The position numbers were made by a program, and so were the translations under genes. Under the pieces are notes generated by a model, which did not search any database, was not told the origin of the DNA, and worked only from the letters and a program-made list of their open reading frames with translations. Below are positions 7,371 through 15,392 of a stretch of 64,000 nt of DNA, piece by piece (position 1 is the first letter of the stretch; each line of letters starts with the position of its first letter). The DNA is taken from the NCBI RefSeq assembly GCF_900103535.1, contig NZ_FNHQ01000010.1:1-64000 (forward strand). Direction: 5' to 3'. This DNA comes from Megasphaera paucivorans (lineage in GTDB: Bacteria > Bacillota > Negativicutes > Veillonellales > Megasphaeraceae).

Positions 7371-7516
7371 ACACGGCGGTATCTGCAATACGATCTGCAG
7401 CAAAAGCTGCAGAGATAGAAAGATATCTGAATAGGTAAAAACGTCTTGTACCTCGTGAAATATACAAGATGTTTTTACCTATTGCGGAGATCGTATAGCT
7501 GTCAGCTGCTCCGTGT
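7371..7516. ncRNA. Multi-branched inverted-repeat element (structured RNA or MITE-like)
   Basis: Outer arms ACACGG (7371-7376) / CCGTGT (7511-7516) and ATACGATCT (7388-7396) / AGATCGTAT (7488-7496) enclose two strong hairpins. One is CTGCAGC-AAAA-GCTGCAG (7395-7412). The other is a 21-bp stem at 7430-7450 / 7463-7483 with a single G-T pair. The fold is compact and could form from either strand. It lies in the upstream region of the Pro/His-rich peptide gene, so on the minus strand it may be a 5' leader. No match to a riboswitch class I know. Confidence 0.5.
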
Positions 7517-7538
7517 TTCTGCATGTAGTATATACTGG

Positions 7539-7561
7539 TTTTACTATAAACCATAGTAAAA
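7539..7561. repeat. Inverted repeat upstream of the structured element
   Basis: TTTTACTAT and ATAGTAAAA are exact 9-bp complements separated by 5 bases. This is operator-like or part of the promoter region for leftward transcription. A TTGACT on the minus strand lies at 7560-7565. Confidence 0.4.
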
Positions 7562-7690
7562 GTCAAGCAGGAATCCTCTGATTTTTTTTAGCTAAAATAG
7601 GATAAAAGACGGGAGACTTTTGCTGTTGTTGTAACATAAGGCATTTCGAAAGAATTGATATGTATTTGTCAAAAAGAGTTTCTTTTTATT

Positions 7691-7726
7691 TGTTATTTTG
7701 ATACACTAAAATGTAACAAAATAACA
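7691..7726. repeat. Operator-like inverted repeat upstream of the Flp pilin
   Basis: TGTTATTTTG and CAAAATAACA are exact 10-bp complements separated by 16 bases, 74 bases ahead of the pilin start. It may be a regulator site or a weak leader hairpin. Confidence 0.4.
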
Positions 7727-7799
7727 GCAGGTATCGTAAAAATATATTGAATAAAACGGTATCAAGTAATGAAATGAGTTGTGAAGGGAGCGATAGAGT

Positions 7800-8000
7800 A
7801 TGCTAGGGTATATACAATATGTAATGAATCGGTATGCAGGAGAAAAAGGACAGGGACTTACAGAATATGCAATCATTTTACTGCTCGTGGTGTTGATTGG
7901 GGTTATGATATGGTTTGGCTTTCATGTCAGAGGGTCCGTGTCGATGCTGTATAGTAAAATCGGCAGTGATCTTTCCAGTATTGCTTCCTCATCGAACTAA
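7800..8000 (+). CDS. Flp/Fap-type (type IVb) pilin
   Basis: A 66-residue prepilin. The processing motif is present: Gly17 is followed by QGLTEY, giving Glu at +5 and Tyr at +6 of the mature protein, the G/XXXXEY rule of Flp pilins. A hydrophobic stretch (AIILLLVVLIGVMIWFGF) follows directly. Mature subunits would assemble into tight-adherence pili using Tad secretion proteins and a prepilin peptidase. None of these is within the window, so this is an orphan pilin gene. It is monocistronic, with a ribosome site GGGAGCG and a terminator just downstream. Confidence 0.9.
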   Translation: MLGYIQYVMNRYAGEKGQGLTEYAIILLLVVLIGVMIWFGFHVRGSVSMLYSKIGSDLSSIASSSN

Positions 8001-8047
8001 AACGGATAATTATACGAGAACTATTATTTTCACGAGACGACATAATG

Positions 8048-8075
8048 AAGAGTCTACATGCAGAGGCTCTTTTTT
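8048..8075 (+). terminator. Terminator after the Flp pilin
   Basis: AAGAGTCT pairs with AGGCTCTT (one G-T pair) around a short loop and is followed by T6. Confidence 0.7.
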
Positions 8076-8142
8076 GTTTGCAGAGGGGAATCCTCTATGA
8101 TGCTTCTCTTTTTTGAAGCAGTGACAGTGTACATAAAAATAA

Positions 8143-8174
8143 CGCACAACGATGCGTCTTAGCCTCGTTGTGCG
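8143..8174 (-). terminator. Terminator of the Cys-repeat peptide gene
   Basis: CGCACAACGA and TCGTTGTGCG form a 10-bp perfect stem. Read leftward it is followed by TTATTTTT. Confidence 0.75.
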
Positions 8175-8188
8175 CTGTACTGCCGTCC

Positions 8189-8449
8189 TTAGGATTTTGT
8201 CGGCGGCATTTGATGACCGTCATGCTGATGACCTTCTGCTTTTTGTTGGTGTTGATGACAGTTCTTATCTTTACAGTTTTTATTTTTGCAATTCATCTGA
8301 GGGCAATTCATGTCCTTGCAGTTTTTGTCTTGGCATTGCTGCTGCATTGGCATGGGAGGCGGAGGTTGTGCTGCGAATGATACAGATAAACCCATCATAA
8401 ACATACTGCCTATGAGCAATGTTAGCACGTTCTTCCAGGATTTTTTCAT
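8189..8449 (-). CDS. Exported six-cysteine pentapeptide-repeat peptide, His-rich tail
   Basis: An 86-residue protein with a signal peptide (about residues 1-26, ending SVSFA-A) and a PPPPMPM spacer. Cysteines then fall at exactly every fifth residue (39, 44, 49, 54, 59, 64) in a KNCKD/MNCPQ-like repeat. A tail with five histidines (65, 67, 74, 76, 79) follows. It resembles the MXKDX-type low-complexity exported repeat peptides. Regular Cys and His spacing outside the cytoplasm suggests metal or heme binding or redox buffering; this is inference. The start follows a minus-strand AAGGAAGTG site. Confidence 0.75.
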   Translation of the reverse strand: MKKSWKNVLTLLIGSMFMMGLSVSFAAQPPPPMPMQQQCQDKNCKDMNCPQMNCKNKNCKDKNCHQHQQKAEGHQHDGHQMPPTKS

Positions 8450-8480
8450 GGTATCACTTCCTTTGCATTACAATACATAA

Positions 8481-8520
8481 ATTATAATTGTATAATTTAA
8501 TTATAGCTTATAATTGTAAA
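8481..8520. promoter_or_regulatory. AT-rich repeats upstream of the Cys-repeat peptide
   Basis: ATTATAATTGTATAAT (8481-8496) is an inverted repeat with 6-base arms. TTATAATTGTA recurs at 8509-8519. The pattern resembles Fur/PerR-type operators (TTATAAT-N-ATTATAA) but could simply be overlapping -10 elements for the leftward gene. The rest of 8520-8678 shows no gene. Confidence 0.35.
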
Positions 8521-8678
8521 TATTTCAACACATATACATCGAATATTTTAGCATATGATGTTATGTTCATAAAAATGATGCGAATATATATGCGTAGTTT
8601 TTTCGGAAGTATCCGTTATAGAAGACGGGCGGTAGTTTTTCTGCAGAGAGCCGCATGTAACGTTTTTCTCAGGGGTGT

Positions 8679-9191
8679 TCAATTTTTCTGCCAGGTTGGC
8701 AGCAGTGTATATATGGATTTGTATGCCAGAAAGAACAGCGAGATTTCCATAGGGAAACAGAGGATGTTCTTGAGTAAGCGGCTTAAGAATATAGCTGAAA
8801 CAGCCTTGCCGTAAAAGAGCGTAAGCCATAGTGTATTGAGTCCCAAATGAATGCAGATAGTGACGAGCAGAAAGGGGAGAACGACTTGACGAAGCGTTAT
8901 TTTTTTCTGATATAAAAAATGCCCGAATAGCCAGCCTGTCAAAAATCCGGATAGGACAAAACCGGGAAAGAATATACTGAGCCCCAATACGCCGGTTCCG
9001 ATAACATCTGCCATAGCTGCCACTATTCCGGCTTGCCTCGGTCCGAACCGCATGGCGTACAACGAGATAGGGAGAAAGCCAAACGTAATATGAACAAAGG
9101 TTGTTCGGATGGCAAACACATAGGAAAAAATAACGGTTAAGGCAATACATATTCCTGCATATACGATGGTACGGGCTGAATCATTTGACAT
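8679..9191 (-). CDS. ECF transporter S component, folate (FolT)-like
   Basis: A 170-residue membrane protein with about six hydrophobic segments. The GFLPISLYAMRFGP and FFPGFVLSGFLTGWLFG stretches match folate-type S components of energy-coupling-factor importers. ATG 9191 is chosen because AAAGGATG lies 11 bases ahead on the minus strand; an upstream TTG would add ten residues. It would bind folate-like vitamins in the membrane and needs the shared EcfA/A'/T module, which is not in the window. I looked for a tetrahydrofolate riboswitch upstream and found none. Confidence 0.75.
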   Translation of the reverse strand: MSNDSARTIVYAGICIALTVIFSYVFAIRTTFVHITFGFLPISLYAMRFGPRQAGIVAAMADVIGTGVLGLSIFFPGFVLSGFLTGWLFGHFLYQKKITLRQVVLPFLLVTICIHLGLNTLWLTLFYGKAVSAIFLSRLLKNILCFPMEISLFFLAYKSIYTLLPTWQKN

Positions 9192-9301
9192 ACGAAAGTA
9201 GACATCCTTTCTATTCTGCAATACATTTCCGGCATTGCAGTTTGGTGCGCGGGGGATTTTTATATCGTGACAGGCAGTACGATGGGACCGGAAACGGTCG
9301 T

Positions 9302-9571
9302 TTATTTAGAGAGTAGTTGTTTTATATCCTCTGTTATTTTTTTATTGTTGGCTTCGATTAGATCGGAAACAAAAGGATATAAGATATTTTCCGTATATAC
9401 AGCGGAAAATATTTCAAGTGATGCGAATACATCTTTTGTGGTTTGAGAGTGTAAATGGCGGATCGTATCAAAATACAATGCATTGAACACCGTATGATAC
9501 TTTCTGTTGTTCAGATGACGCATGGTTTCAAACACTTCTTTTTTAGTCATTCCAATTATTTTTTCACTCAC
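9302..9571 (-). CDS. Small hypothetical protein
   Basis: An 89-residue protein. GTG 9571 is chosen because AAAGGAG sits nine bases upstream; a longer frame to 9637 lacks a ribosome site. It is soluble and mostly helical, starting VSEKIIGMTKKEVFETMRH, with no recognised motif. It lies between the ECF S component and the hemolysin III family gene on the same strand. Function unknown. Confidence 0.6.
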   Translation of the reverse strand: MSEKIIGMTKKEVFETMRHLNNRKYHTVFNALYFDTIRHLHSQTTKDVFASLEIFSAVYTENILYPFVSDLIEANNKKITEDIKQLLSK

Positions 9572-9656
9572 GGTAATCATCTCCTTTGAGACGATTATAA
9601 CATAAAAATAAAATAGGAGAATACGGGACAGTTTCAAAAAAAGATGGGACAGATGA

Positions 9657-9696
9657 CCGCAGCAGCCTTATATTGTGCAATATAAAGCTGCTGCGG
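9657..9696. terminator. Strong hairpin between the 9302 and 9724 genes
   Basis: CCGCAGCAGC-TTATATTG pairs with CAATATAA-GCTGCTGCGG with one unpaired base on each side of a 2-base turn. No T-run follows on either strand, so it may be a weak terminator of the 9724 transcript or an mRNA processing/stability hairpin. Confidence 0.5.
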
Positions 9697-9723
9697 GAGA
9701 TTGCATATTATTTTTAACTACTT

Positions 9724-10383
9724 TTAAAAGATTTCAGATATAGGAAGAACAAAAAAGAAAATACAGTAGAAATGCGTTGCGCTGCCGGCTAAAACAAACA
9801 TATGCCAAATGGCATGCTGGAACGGCAGTTTTTTCCAAAGATAGAAAATGGCACCTACGGTATAGCAGACCCCTCCGGCGATGAGCCACATGATCGCGTT
9901 CCATGACAGATATTCTATCAGCTGCGGCAGCAATAGAACGGATATCCAACCCATTGCGATATAGCAAAGCGTAGACACAATATGAAATCTATGTACGTTG
10001 AAGCACTGCCATACGATACCCAGCGCGGCAAGCAGCCAAATCACGGCAGAGATGGCCAAGCCGGAGGACTGGCGGAGCGTGATCCACAAAAAGGGAGTAT
10101 AGGAACCGGCAATCAGTATATAAATTGCAGAATGATCCAGTATTTTGAAAACATAGGAAACCTTTGGCAGTTTAAAAAAGCTGTGGTACAACGTACTCAT
10201 TAAATATAAGAGAACCAAAGAAGCGCCATATACAGTAACTGAAAGTACATGCCAGGTTCCTTCATGATGAACCAGGGTCATATACAGCATAATACCGAGA
10301 GCCGCAATGGACAACACGGTACCGACGCCATGGGTTACTGCATTTGCAATTTCTTCTATCCATTTTTTTGATTGAAGAGTCAT
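9724..10383 (-). CDS. Hemolysin III / PAQR-family membrane protein
   Basis: A 219-residue protein with seven hydrophobic segments. The PAQR histidine and Ser/Asp motifs are visible: ANAVTHGVG near the start, STLYHSFF and ILDHSAIYILIAGSYTP in the middle, and HAIWHMFVLAG near the end. In eukaryotic relatives these ligate zinc and give hydrolase-like activity. Bacterial YqfA/HlyIII members are linked to membrane homeostasis; pore formation is rarely tested. It is monocistronic in appearance. Confidence 0.9.
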   Translation of the reverse strand: MTLQSKKWIEEIANAVTHGVGTVLSIAALGIMLYMTLVHHEGTWHVLSVTVYGASLVLLYLMSTLYHSFFKLPKVSYVFKILDHSAIYILIAGSYTPFLWITLRQSSGLAISAVIWLLAALGIVWQCFNVHRFHIVSTLCYIAMGWISVLLLPQLIEYLSWNAIMWLIAGGVCYTVGAIFYLWKKLPFQHAIWHMFVLAGSATHFYCIFFFVLPISEIF

Positions 10384-10612
10384 GATATTTCCTTCCTTTC
10401 TTTTTCTGCTTTTCGTATCATAAAAGATACAGCAGACGATTTTTCTTTCGGACTATATTATATACCTTATTATCCGAATCGTCATGTCGGAGTCAATGAT
10501 TTTACAATGCGAGGGAAATAAAATTGATTTGCAGGATTATTGCTTTTCATTCCCAGTGAAATTCAGTATAATAAAACTAAGATCGGCAAGGTTAAACTAA
10601 GGAGGCAATTTC

Positions 10613-11158
10613 ATGAAAAGAACATTAGCTATAGTAATGGCTGTCTTGACTATGTTTTTAATAGCCGGATGTGATATGGGTTCTACGGCAACGCAGAAAA
10701 ATTCGACGCAGCAGGGGCAGCAGGATACAAAGAATACGCAATCATCTAAAGCTGCTGCGCGGCAGGCCGTAGTTTGTGAACTTCCCGGCTTAGGAGATAC
10801 ACGTACGGCATGGACGGCAGAATGGGGCAGTCCGACAGCACAGGGAGATACGATTAAATTGTTTAATAATGGGGCGTATAAAACCATTTTTGAGGGGGAT
10901 AAAGCGATTACGATAACGTTTGCTTCCAAAGACGGCAAGAATCCACTGTCTGAAAAAATGGTTCCTAAAGATGGCAAGAAGCTCTCCGAAAACAGTAAAA
11001 AAACAGGAGATTCCAAAATGATCGTGCAAAAATGGCATAGCGATTTATTGGCGGCGGCTATTCCGGAAACAAAAGGCAATTATACGATCATGCAGCATAT
11101 GGAAGGAACGGCATATACCAATGTTACGGTAGACTGCACACCGAATTTAAGTAAATAG
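10613..11158 (+). CDS. Putative lipoprotein
   Basis: A 181-residue protein with a lipoprotein signal: a hydrophobic N-terminus and lipobox LIAGC with Cys20 as the lipidation site. A Gln/Ser/Thr-rich linker follows (about residues 24-48), then a globular domain of about 130 residues beginning VVCELPGLGDTRTAW. I do not recognise the domain. The promoter is probably TTTTCA-17-TATAAT just upstream (-10 around 10568) and the ribosome site is AAGGAGG. Confidence 0.8.
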   Translation: MKRTLAIVMAVLTMFLIAGCDMGSTATQKNSTQQGQQDTKNTQSSKAAARQAVVCELPGLGDTRTAWTAEWGSPTAQGDTIKLFNNGAYKTIFEGDKAITITFASKDGKNPLSEKMVPKDGKKLSENSKKTGDSKMIVQKWHSDLLAAAIPETKGNYTIMQHMEGTAYTNVTVDCTPNLSK

Positions 11159-11162
11159 AGAT

Positions 11163-11198
11163 AAAAAAATGCTGTTCTCATAGGAACAGCATTTTTTT
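11163..11198. terminator. Bidirectional terminator between the lipoprotein and tex
   Basis: ATGCTGTTC and GAACAGCAT form a perfect stem flanked by A7 and T7, so it can end both converging transcripts. Confidence 0.9.
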
Positions 11199-11204
11199 AT
11201 CTCT

Positions 11205-13385
11205 TTATTTTTGTGATTTATTCGTCTCTAATTGTTTAATTGAAAGACCGATACGGCTGCGTCCGGCATCAACAGAAATAATGACGGCGTCGATGATATC
11301 GCCAACGTGAATGATATCCAGCGGATGCGTAAAGGAATGGGAACTCAGTTCGGAACGATGAATCAAGCCGGGCGTTTTGAGCCCAATATCGACAAAGGCG
11401 CCAAAATCGACTACATTATGCACCGTACCGCGTACAATAGTGCCGACCGGCAGCTCATCCAGAGAAACGACATGTTTGCGTGTCAAAGGCTGTGGAAAAC
11501 CGTCGCGTATATCGCGGCCGGGTTTGCGCAATTCTTCTAATATATCCCGGATCGTAGGAATGCCGGCTTGTAATTTAGCGGCTAATTTAGGAGCTGCGTT
11601 CATTTGTAATTTGCTTTGCAGGAGCCGGAGCTTTTCTTCATTTTCTAAATCCTGCATAGTAAAATCATACATCTTGATTATTTCTTCAGCCAGTGGATAG
11701 GATTCGGGATGAACGGAGGTGTTATCCAAGGGATTGCTGCCGTTTTTGATACGAAGGAATCCGGCACACTGCGTAAAGGCGGCGGGTCCCAGGCGATTGA
11801 CGCTGAGCAGTTCCCGACGGTCATGAAACGGACCATTTTCATTTCGGTAGGCAACGATATTTCCCGCTGTACTTGCCGTAAGTCCGGAAATGTGCTGCAA
11901 CAGGGCGGGAGAGGCTGTGTTTAAATCGACACCTACATAGTTTACGACAGATTCGACGACGTCATCCAAGGTTGCCGACAGTCGTTTTTGATTGACGTCG
12001 TGTTGGTATTGGCCGACGCCGATTGATTTAGGATCTATTTTTACTAATTCTGCCAGCGGGTCTTGTATGCGCCGGGCAATCGATACGGCACCGCGTATGG
12101 AAACATCGAGTTCCGGTAATTCTTCACGGGCCAGATCAGAGGCTGAATATACGGAGGCACCGGCTTCATTGGCAATGCAATAGCGGCAGGTTAAACCGTT
12201 GTCCCGGATCAGTGAGGAAATAAATTGTTCTGTTTCATAGGATGCCGTGCCGTTGCCAATGGAAATGAGCGTAACGTGATGCTGCTGTATCAAGGCGCTG
12301 AGGGCCGCGGCACTTTCTTCCCGCTGTTTTTGCGAGCTGGTTAGATAGTAAGTACCATAATCCGCCACATGACCGCAGGAATCAATGACGGCACATTTGC
12401 AGCCGGTACGGTATCCCGGATCCATGCCCAAGATGGTTTGGCCTGTAAACGGCGGCTGCAGAAGAAGCTGGCGCAGATTTTCGGCAAAAACGGTGATGGC
12501 TTGTTTTTCTGCACGTTCCGTTAATTCATTGCGTATTTCCCGTTCCATCTGTGGAAAAATAGTGCGCTTGTAACTGTCTGCGGCGGCAGCTTCCAGCAGT
12601 GCTGCATAGGGGGAGTCCTGCTGGACCAGCAGACTTCTCAAATGCTGAATATAGATATCATCAGCAGCCGTCAGTGTGACTTTTAATACTTTCTGCGCTT
12701 CGCCGCGGTTGATAGCTAGAATGCGGTGGCTGGGGAGATGACGGATACTTTCGCTGAAGTCTTTATAGGTAAGCATTGCTTGTGCATCTTGTTCTTCGAC
12801 CAGCAGCGTACATTCCAGCTTTGCTGATTTCCAAAGAGCGGAGCGGAGGTAGCGCCGGAACGCTGCCAATTCGGACAGATGCTCGGCAATAATATAACCG
12901 GCCCCTTGAAGGGCGTCTTCCACTGTCGGCACCTCTTCGCTGAGGAATGAACCAGCCAGTGATTCGGCCGACGGTCCTGCCGGATTTTGTTCCATTAGCA
13001 GTGCCGCCAGGGGTTCCAGTCCGGCATCACGAGCCATGGAGGCCTTCGTGCGTTTTTTCGGCTTATACGGAAGGTATATATCTTCTACATCTTGCAGACG
13101 TTGTGCGTTTTCCAGCTTTTCTGCCAGTTCTTCTGTAAGCTGTCCTTGTGAAGCGATAGATTGACGCACTGTTTCTTTTCGTTGAGCCAGTGCCATGTCA
13201 TATTCAAAGTTTTCTTTTATTTGCCGTAATTGTACTTCATCGAGTTCGCCGGTTGCTTCTTTTCGGTAACGAGCGACAAAGGGAATCGTATTGCCTTGAT
13301 CGAAAAGAGTAAGGGCGGCAGCGACTTGCTTGGGTGTGATATGAAGTGCTGCGGCAATCTTTCGGATAATTTTTTCTGGTTGCAT
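11205..13385 (-). CDS. tex: Tex family S1 RNA-binding transcription accessory protein
   Basis: A 726-residue protein of normal Tex length. It has the N-terminal helical Tex core (GNTIPFVARYRKEATGELDE near residues 31-50), a YqgF-like RNase H fold (TILGMDPGYRTGCK, about 318-331) and helix-hairpin-helix repeats (VGVDLNTASPALLQHI and VNRLGPAAFTQCAGF). A C-terminal S1 domain (about 646-715: LPVGTIVRGTVHNVVDFGAFVDIG) completes it. Tex binds RNA and associates with RNA polymerase in transcription quality control. The start follows AGAGGAGATATAT on the minus strand. It is single-gene and convergent with the lipoprotein. Confidence 0.95.
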   Translation of the reverse strand: MQPEKIIRKIAAALHITPKQVAAALTLFDQGNTIPFVARYRKEATGELDEVQLRQIKENFEYDMALAQRKETVRQSIASQGQLTEELAEKLENAQRLQDVEDIYLPYKPKKRTKASMARDAGLEPLAALLMEQNPAGPSAESLAGSFLSEEVPTVEDALQGAGYIIAEHLSELAAFRRYLRSALWKSAKLECTLLVEEQDAQAMLTYKDFSESIRHLPSHRILAINRGEAQKVLKVTLTAADDIYIQHLRSLLVQQDSPYAALLEAAAADSYKRTIFPQMEREIRNELTERAEKQAITVFAENLRQLLLQPPFTGQTILGMDPGYRTGCKCAVIDSCGHVADYGTYYLTSSQKQREESAAALSALIQQHHVTLISIGNGTASYETEQFISSLIRDNGLTCRYCIANEAGASVYSASDLAREELPELDVSIRGAVSIARRIQDPLAELVKIDPKSIGVGQYQHDVNQKRLSATLDDVVESVVNYVGVDLNTASPALLQHISGLTASTAGNIVAYRNENGPFHDRRELLSVNRLGPAAFTQCAGFLRIKNGSNPLDNTSVHPESYPLAEEIIKMYDFTMQDLENEEKLRLLQSKLQMNAAPKLAAKLQAGIPTIRDILEELRKPGRDIRDGFPQPLTRKHVVSLDELPVGTIVRGTVHNVVDFGAFVDIGLKTPGLIHRSELSSHSFTHPLDIIHVGDIIDAVIISVDAGRSRIGLSIKQLETNKSQK

Positions 13386-13468
13386 ATATATCTCCTCTCT
13401 TCTCTATTATGCGTAAAAAAAATGTATACGTCAAATGAAAAAAACATTTGCTATTTTCTTCAATAACC

Positions 13469-13520
13469 ATTACAATGTAATAGTACAAATAATTAACAAT
13501 AAAGATTATTAAAAAATCTT
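13469..13520. promoter_or_regulatory. Putative Fur/PerR-type operator upstream of perR
   Basis: ATTACAATGTAAT (13469-13481) is a perfect inverted repeat with a single central base, close to the PerR box layout. AAGATT...AATCTT (13503-13518) is a second symmetric site. Both lie within 95 bases of the perR start, fitting autoregulation. Confidence 0.5.
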
Positions 13521-13560
13521 AAATTGGTAAAAATTGTTGTCCGAAAGGAGGATATAGGTT

Positions 13561-13968
13561 ATGAACATTACTGAAGTTCTGCGTGAGCATGGTTATAAGG
13601 TTACGCCGCAGCGTCTGGCTGTGTATGAAGTCATTGATCAGAATAAGACGCACCCGAATGCCGAAGCAATTTATAAAGAATTGCAGCCACGTTATCCGTC
13701 TATGAGCTTGGCAACAGTATATAAGACAATGGAAATTTTTGCAAAAATTGGAGTTGTCCAAATCTTGCAATGTGAAGAAGAATCACATCGCTATGATTTT
13801 AATGTTTCGCCCCATGCCCATATCCGGTGTACGATTTGCAACCGTGTTGATGATGTGAATGTTGATATGGAAGCATTAAAGCAACAGGCTGCAGACGAAA
13901 CAAAATATAAAGTAAATGGTGTCGGTGTATCTTTTACTGGTGTGTGTGCAGCATGTCAAAAAAAGTAA
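13561..13968 (+). CDS. perR: PerR-type peroxide-responsive repressor (Fur family)
   Basis: A 135-residue Fur-family repressor with an N-terminal winged helix (YKVTPQRLAVYEVI, then SLATVYKTMEIF). The structural zinc site is Cys90/Cys93 and Cys129/Cys132. The regulatory metal ligands fall at His31, Asp79, His85, His87 and Asp98, with the same spacing as Bacillus PerR (37, 85, 91, 93, 104). Asp79, where Fur normally has Glu, is the residue linked to peroxide sensing, so PerR is a better call than Fur. It is followed by its own terminator. Confidence 0.85.
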   Translation: MNITEVLREHGYKVTPQRLAVYEVIDQNKTHPNAEAIYKELQPRYPSMSLATVYKTMEIFAKIGVVQILQCEEESHRYDFNVSPHAHIRCTICNRVDDVNVDMEALKQQAADETKYKVNGVGVSFTGVCAACQKK

Positions 13969-13979
13969 GCTGTATCAGC

Positions 13980-14021
13980 AAGGGAGCTGTCTTCTAACGG
14001 GGATGGCTCCCTTGTTTTTTT
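13980..14021 (+). terminator. Terminator after perR
   Basis: AAGGGAGC and GCTCCCTT pair around an 18-base loop and are followed by G then T7. Confidence 0.8.
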
Positions 14022-14195
14022 CATGTTATATCATGAAACATAGATGCTTGAAAATTTTACATAAATGCCTATCTTTTTACTGGATTTATACCATAAGCTG
14101 TGTTATACTTTTAGCAATCAAACAACATATAGATGAACGTTGGCGCGTACAGGACATTTGTACATACCGTACGTTGACCGAATGGGGGGCTGACC

Positions 14196-14432
14196 ATGAT
14201 TAAACATTTGACAGTTGAAAGAGATGATTTTTCGCTGTATCGTGATTGGATGAAGTCACAAGGGTTTATATCGGCAACATATTTTTCGGTAAACGGTTTT
14301 GATTTGAAAAAAATGAAGAAACTGGCAGAAGCGGGTAAATTAAATGCAATTTGCTGTTCTGTCGGCAAATCTGTAAAGTGGTACTATGCCGAAAACCAAA
14401 CGGAATTAGCCTATTTACGCGGTGAAGTTTAA
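14196..14432 (+). CDS. Small hypothetical protein
   Basis: A 78-residue soluble protein starting ATG 14196 after a GGGGGGCTGACC stretch. It contains FSVNGFDLKKMKKLAEAGKL and a CC pair but no recognised motif. It is a lone gene closed by a terminator at 14457 and lies just ahead of the DNA-repair operon. Function unknown. Confidence 0.65.
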   Translation: MIKHLTVERDDFSLYRDWMKSQGFISATYFSVNGFDLKKMKKLAEAGKLNAICCSVGKSVKWYYAENQTELAYLRGEV

Positions 14433-14456
14433 TCTATAGTTGTACAAGTATTCTGC

Positions 14457-14486
14457 AGACCGGAGCGATATGCTTCGGTCTTTTTT
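14457..14486 (+). terminator. Terminator before nfo
   Basis: AGACCGGAGC and GCTTCGGTCT pair with one mismatch and are followed by T6. Confidence 0.8.
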
Positions 14487-14542
14487 GCTCTTTTTGAAGT
14501 AGTTGTATATAATAGAAACTAATTATATGATGAGGTGAGACC

Positions 14543-15379
14543 ATGTTACATATAGGATGTCATTTATCTATTTCCAAGGGATTTCTGCATATGGGGCAGG
14601 AAGCAGTTTCTCTTGGGGCCGATACATTTCAATTTTTTACCCGCAATCCCCGCGGCGGTACCGTACGCAAGCTGGATATAGATGATATACAGGCGCTGAA
14701 TTTGTTTCGGGAGGAGAATCATTTTGCCCCCATACTGGCGCATGCCCCGTATACCCTGAATGCTTGTTCCGCCAGTGATAAAACCCGGGAGTTTGCATTT
14801 CATGCGATGGCGGAGGATTTGCAGCGGCTGGAGTATGTCGCACAGTGCCGCTATAATTTTCATCCCGGCAGTCATGTCGGGCAAGGTGCGGAAATAGGGA
14901 TCGCACGCATTGTGGAGATGCTGGATGCCTGTATGTTTGAAGGGCAGAAAACGACGGTGTTATTGGAAACTATGGCAGGAAAAGGATCAGAAGTGGGCAG
15001 AAATTTTGAGGAATTGGCCAGAATTTTGGAGGCAGCCCGTCTGTCTGATCATATCGGGGTATGTTTGGATACATGCCATATATTTGATGGCGGGTATGAT
15101 ATTGTGTCTGATTTGGCGGGCGTCTTGGCTGAATTTGACCGTATTATCGGCTTGGACCGACTGCTGGCCGTTCATCTTAATGACAGCAAAAATGTCTTGG
15201 GCAGTCATAAGGACCGGCATGAAAAAATCGGACAGGGATACATTGGGATGGATACATTTACCGCTATTATCAACCATCCGCGCCTGCGGACTTTACCGTT
15301 TTATTTGGAAACACCCAACGATCTTGACGGGTATGCCCATGAAATAGCGTTGCTCCGCAGCGCATACATCGACAGATAA
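14543..15379 (+). CDS. nfo: Endonuclease IV (AP endonuclease)
   Basis: A 278-residue TIM-barrel AP endonuclease that cuts 5' to abasic sites in base-excision repair. The metal-binding motifs of the family are all present: [49 protein letters not shown], then [10 protein letters not shown] and the terminal LETP. Length is normal. It begins a DNA-repair operon: sbcD starts 13 bases after its stop. Confidence 0.97.
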   Translation: MLHIGCHLSISKGFLHMGQEAVSLGADTFQFFTRNPRGGTVRKLDIDDIQALNLFREENHFAPILAHAPYTLNACSASDKTREFAFHAMAEDLQRLEYVAQCRYNFHPGSHVGQGAEIGIARIVEMLDACMFEGQKTTVLLETMAGKGSEVGRNFEELARILEAARLSDHIGVCLDTCHIFDGGYDIVSDLAGVLAEFDRIIGLDRLLAVHLNDSKNVLGSHKDRHEKIGQGYIGMDTFTAIINHPRLRTLPFYLETPNDLDGYAHEIALLRSAYIDR

Positions 15380-15392
15380 GGGGGACGGGAGT

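Noticed and set aside
9192-9301. Possible tetrahydrofolate riboswitch upstream of the FolT-like gene
   Set aside because: The short GACC/GGTC stem there does not fit the folT motif consensus.
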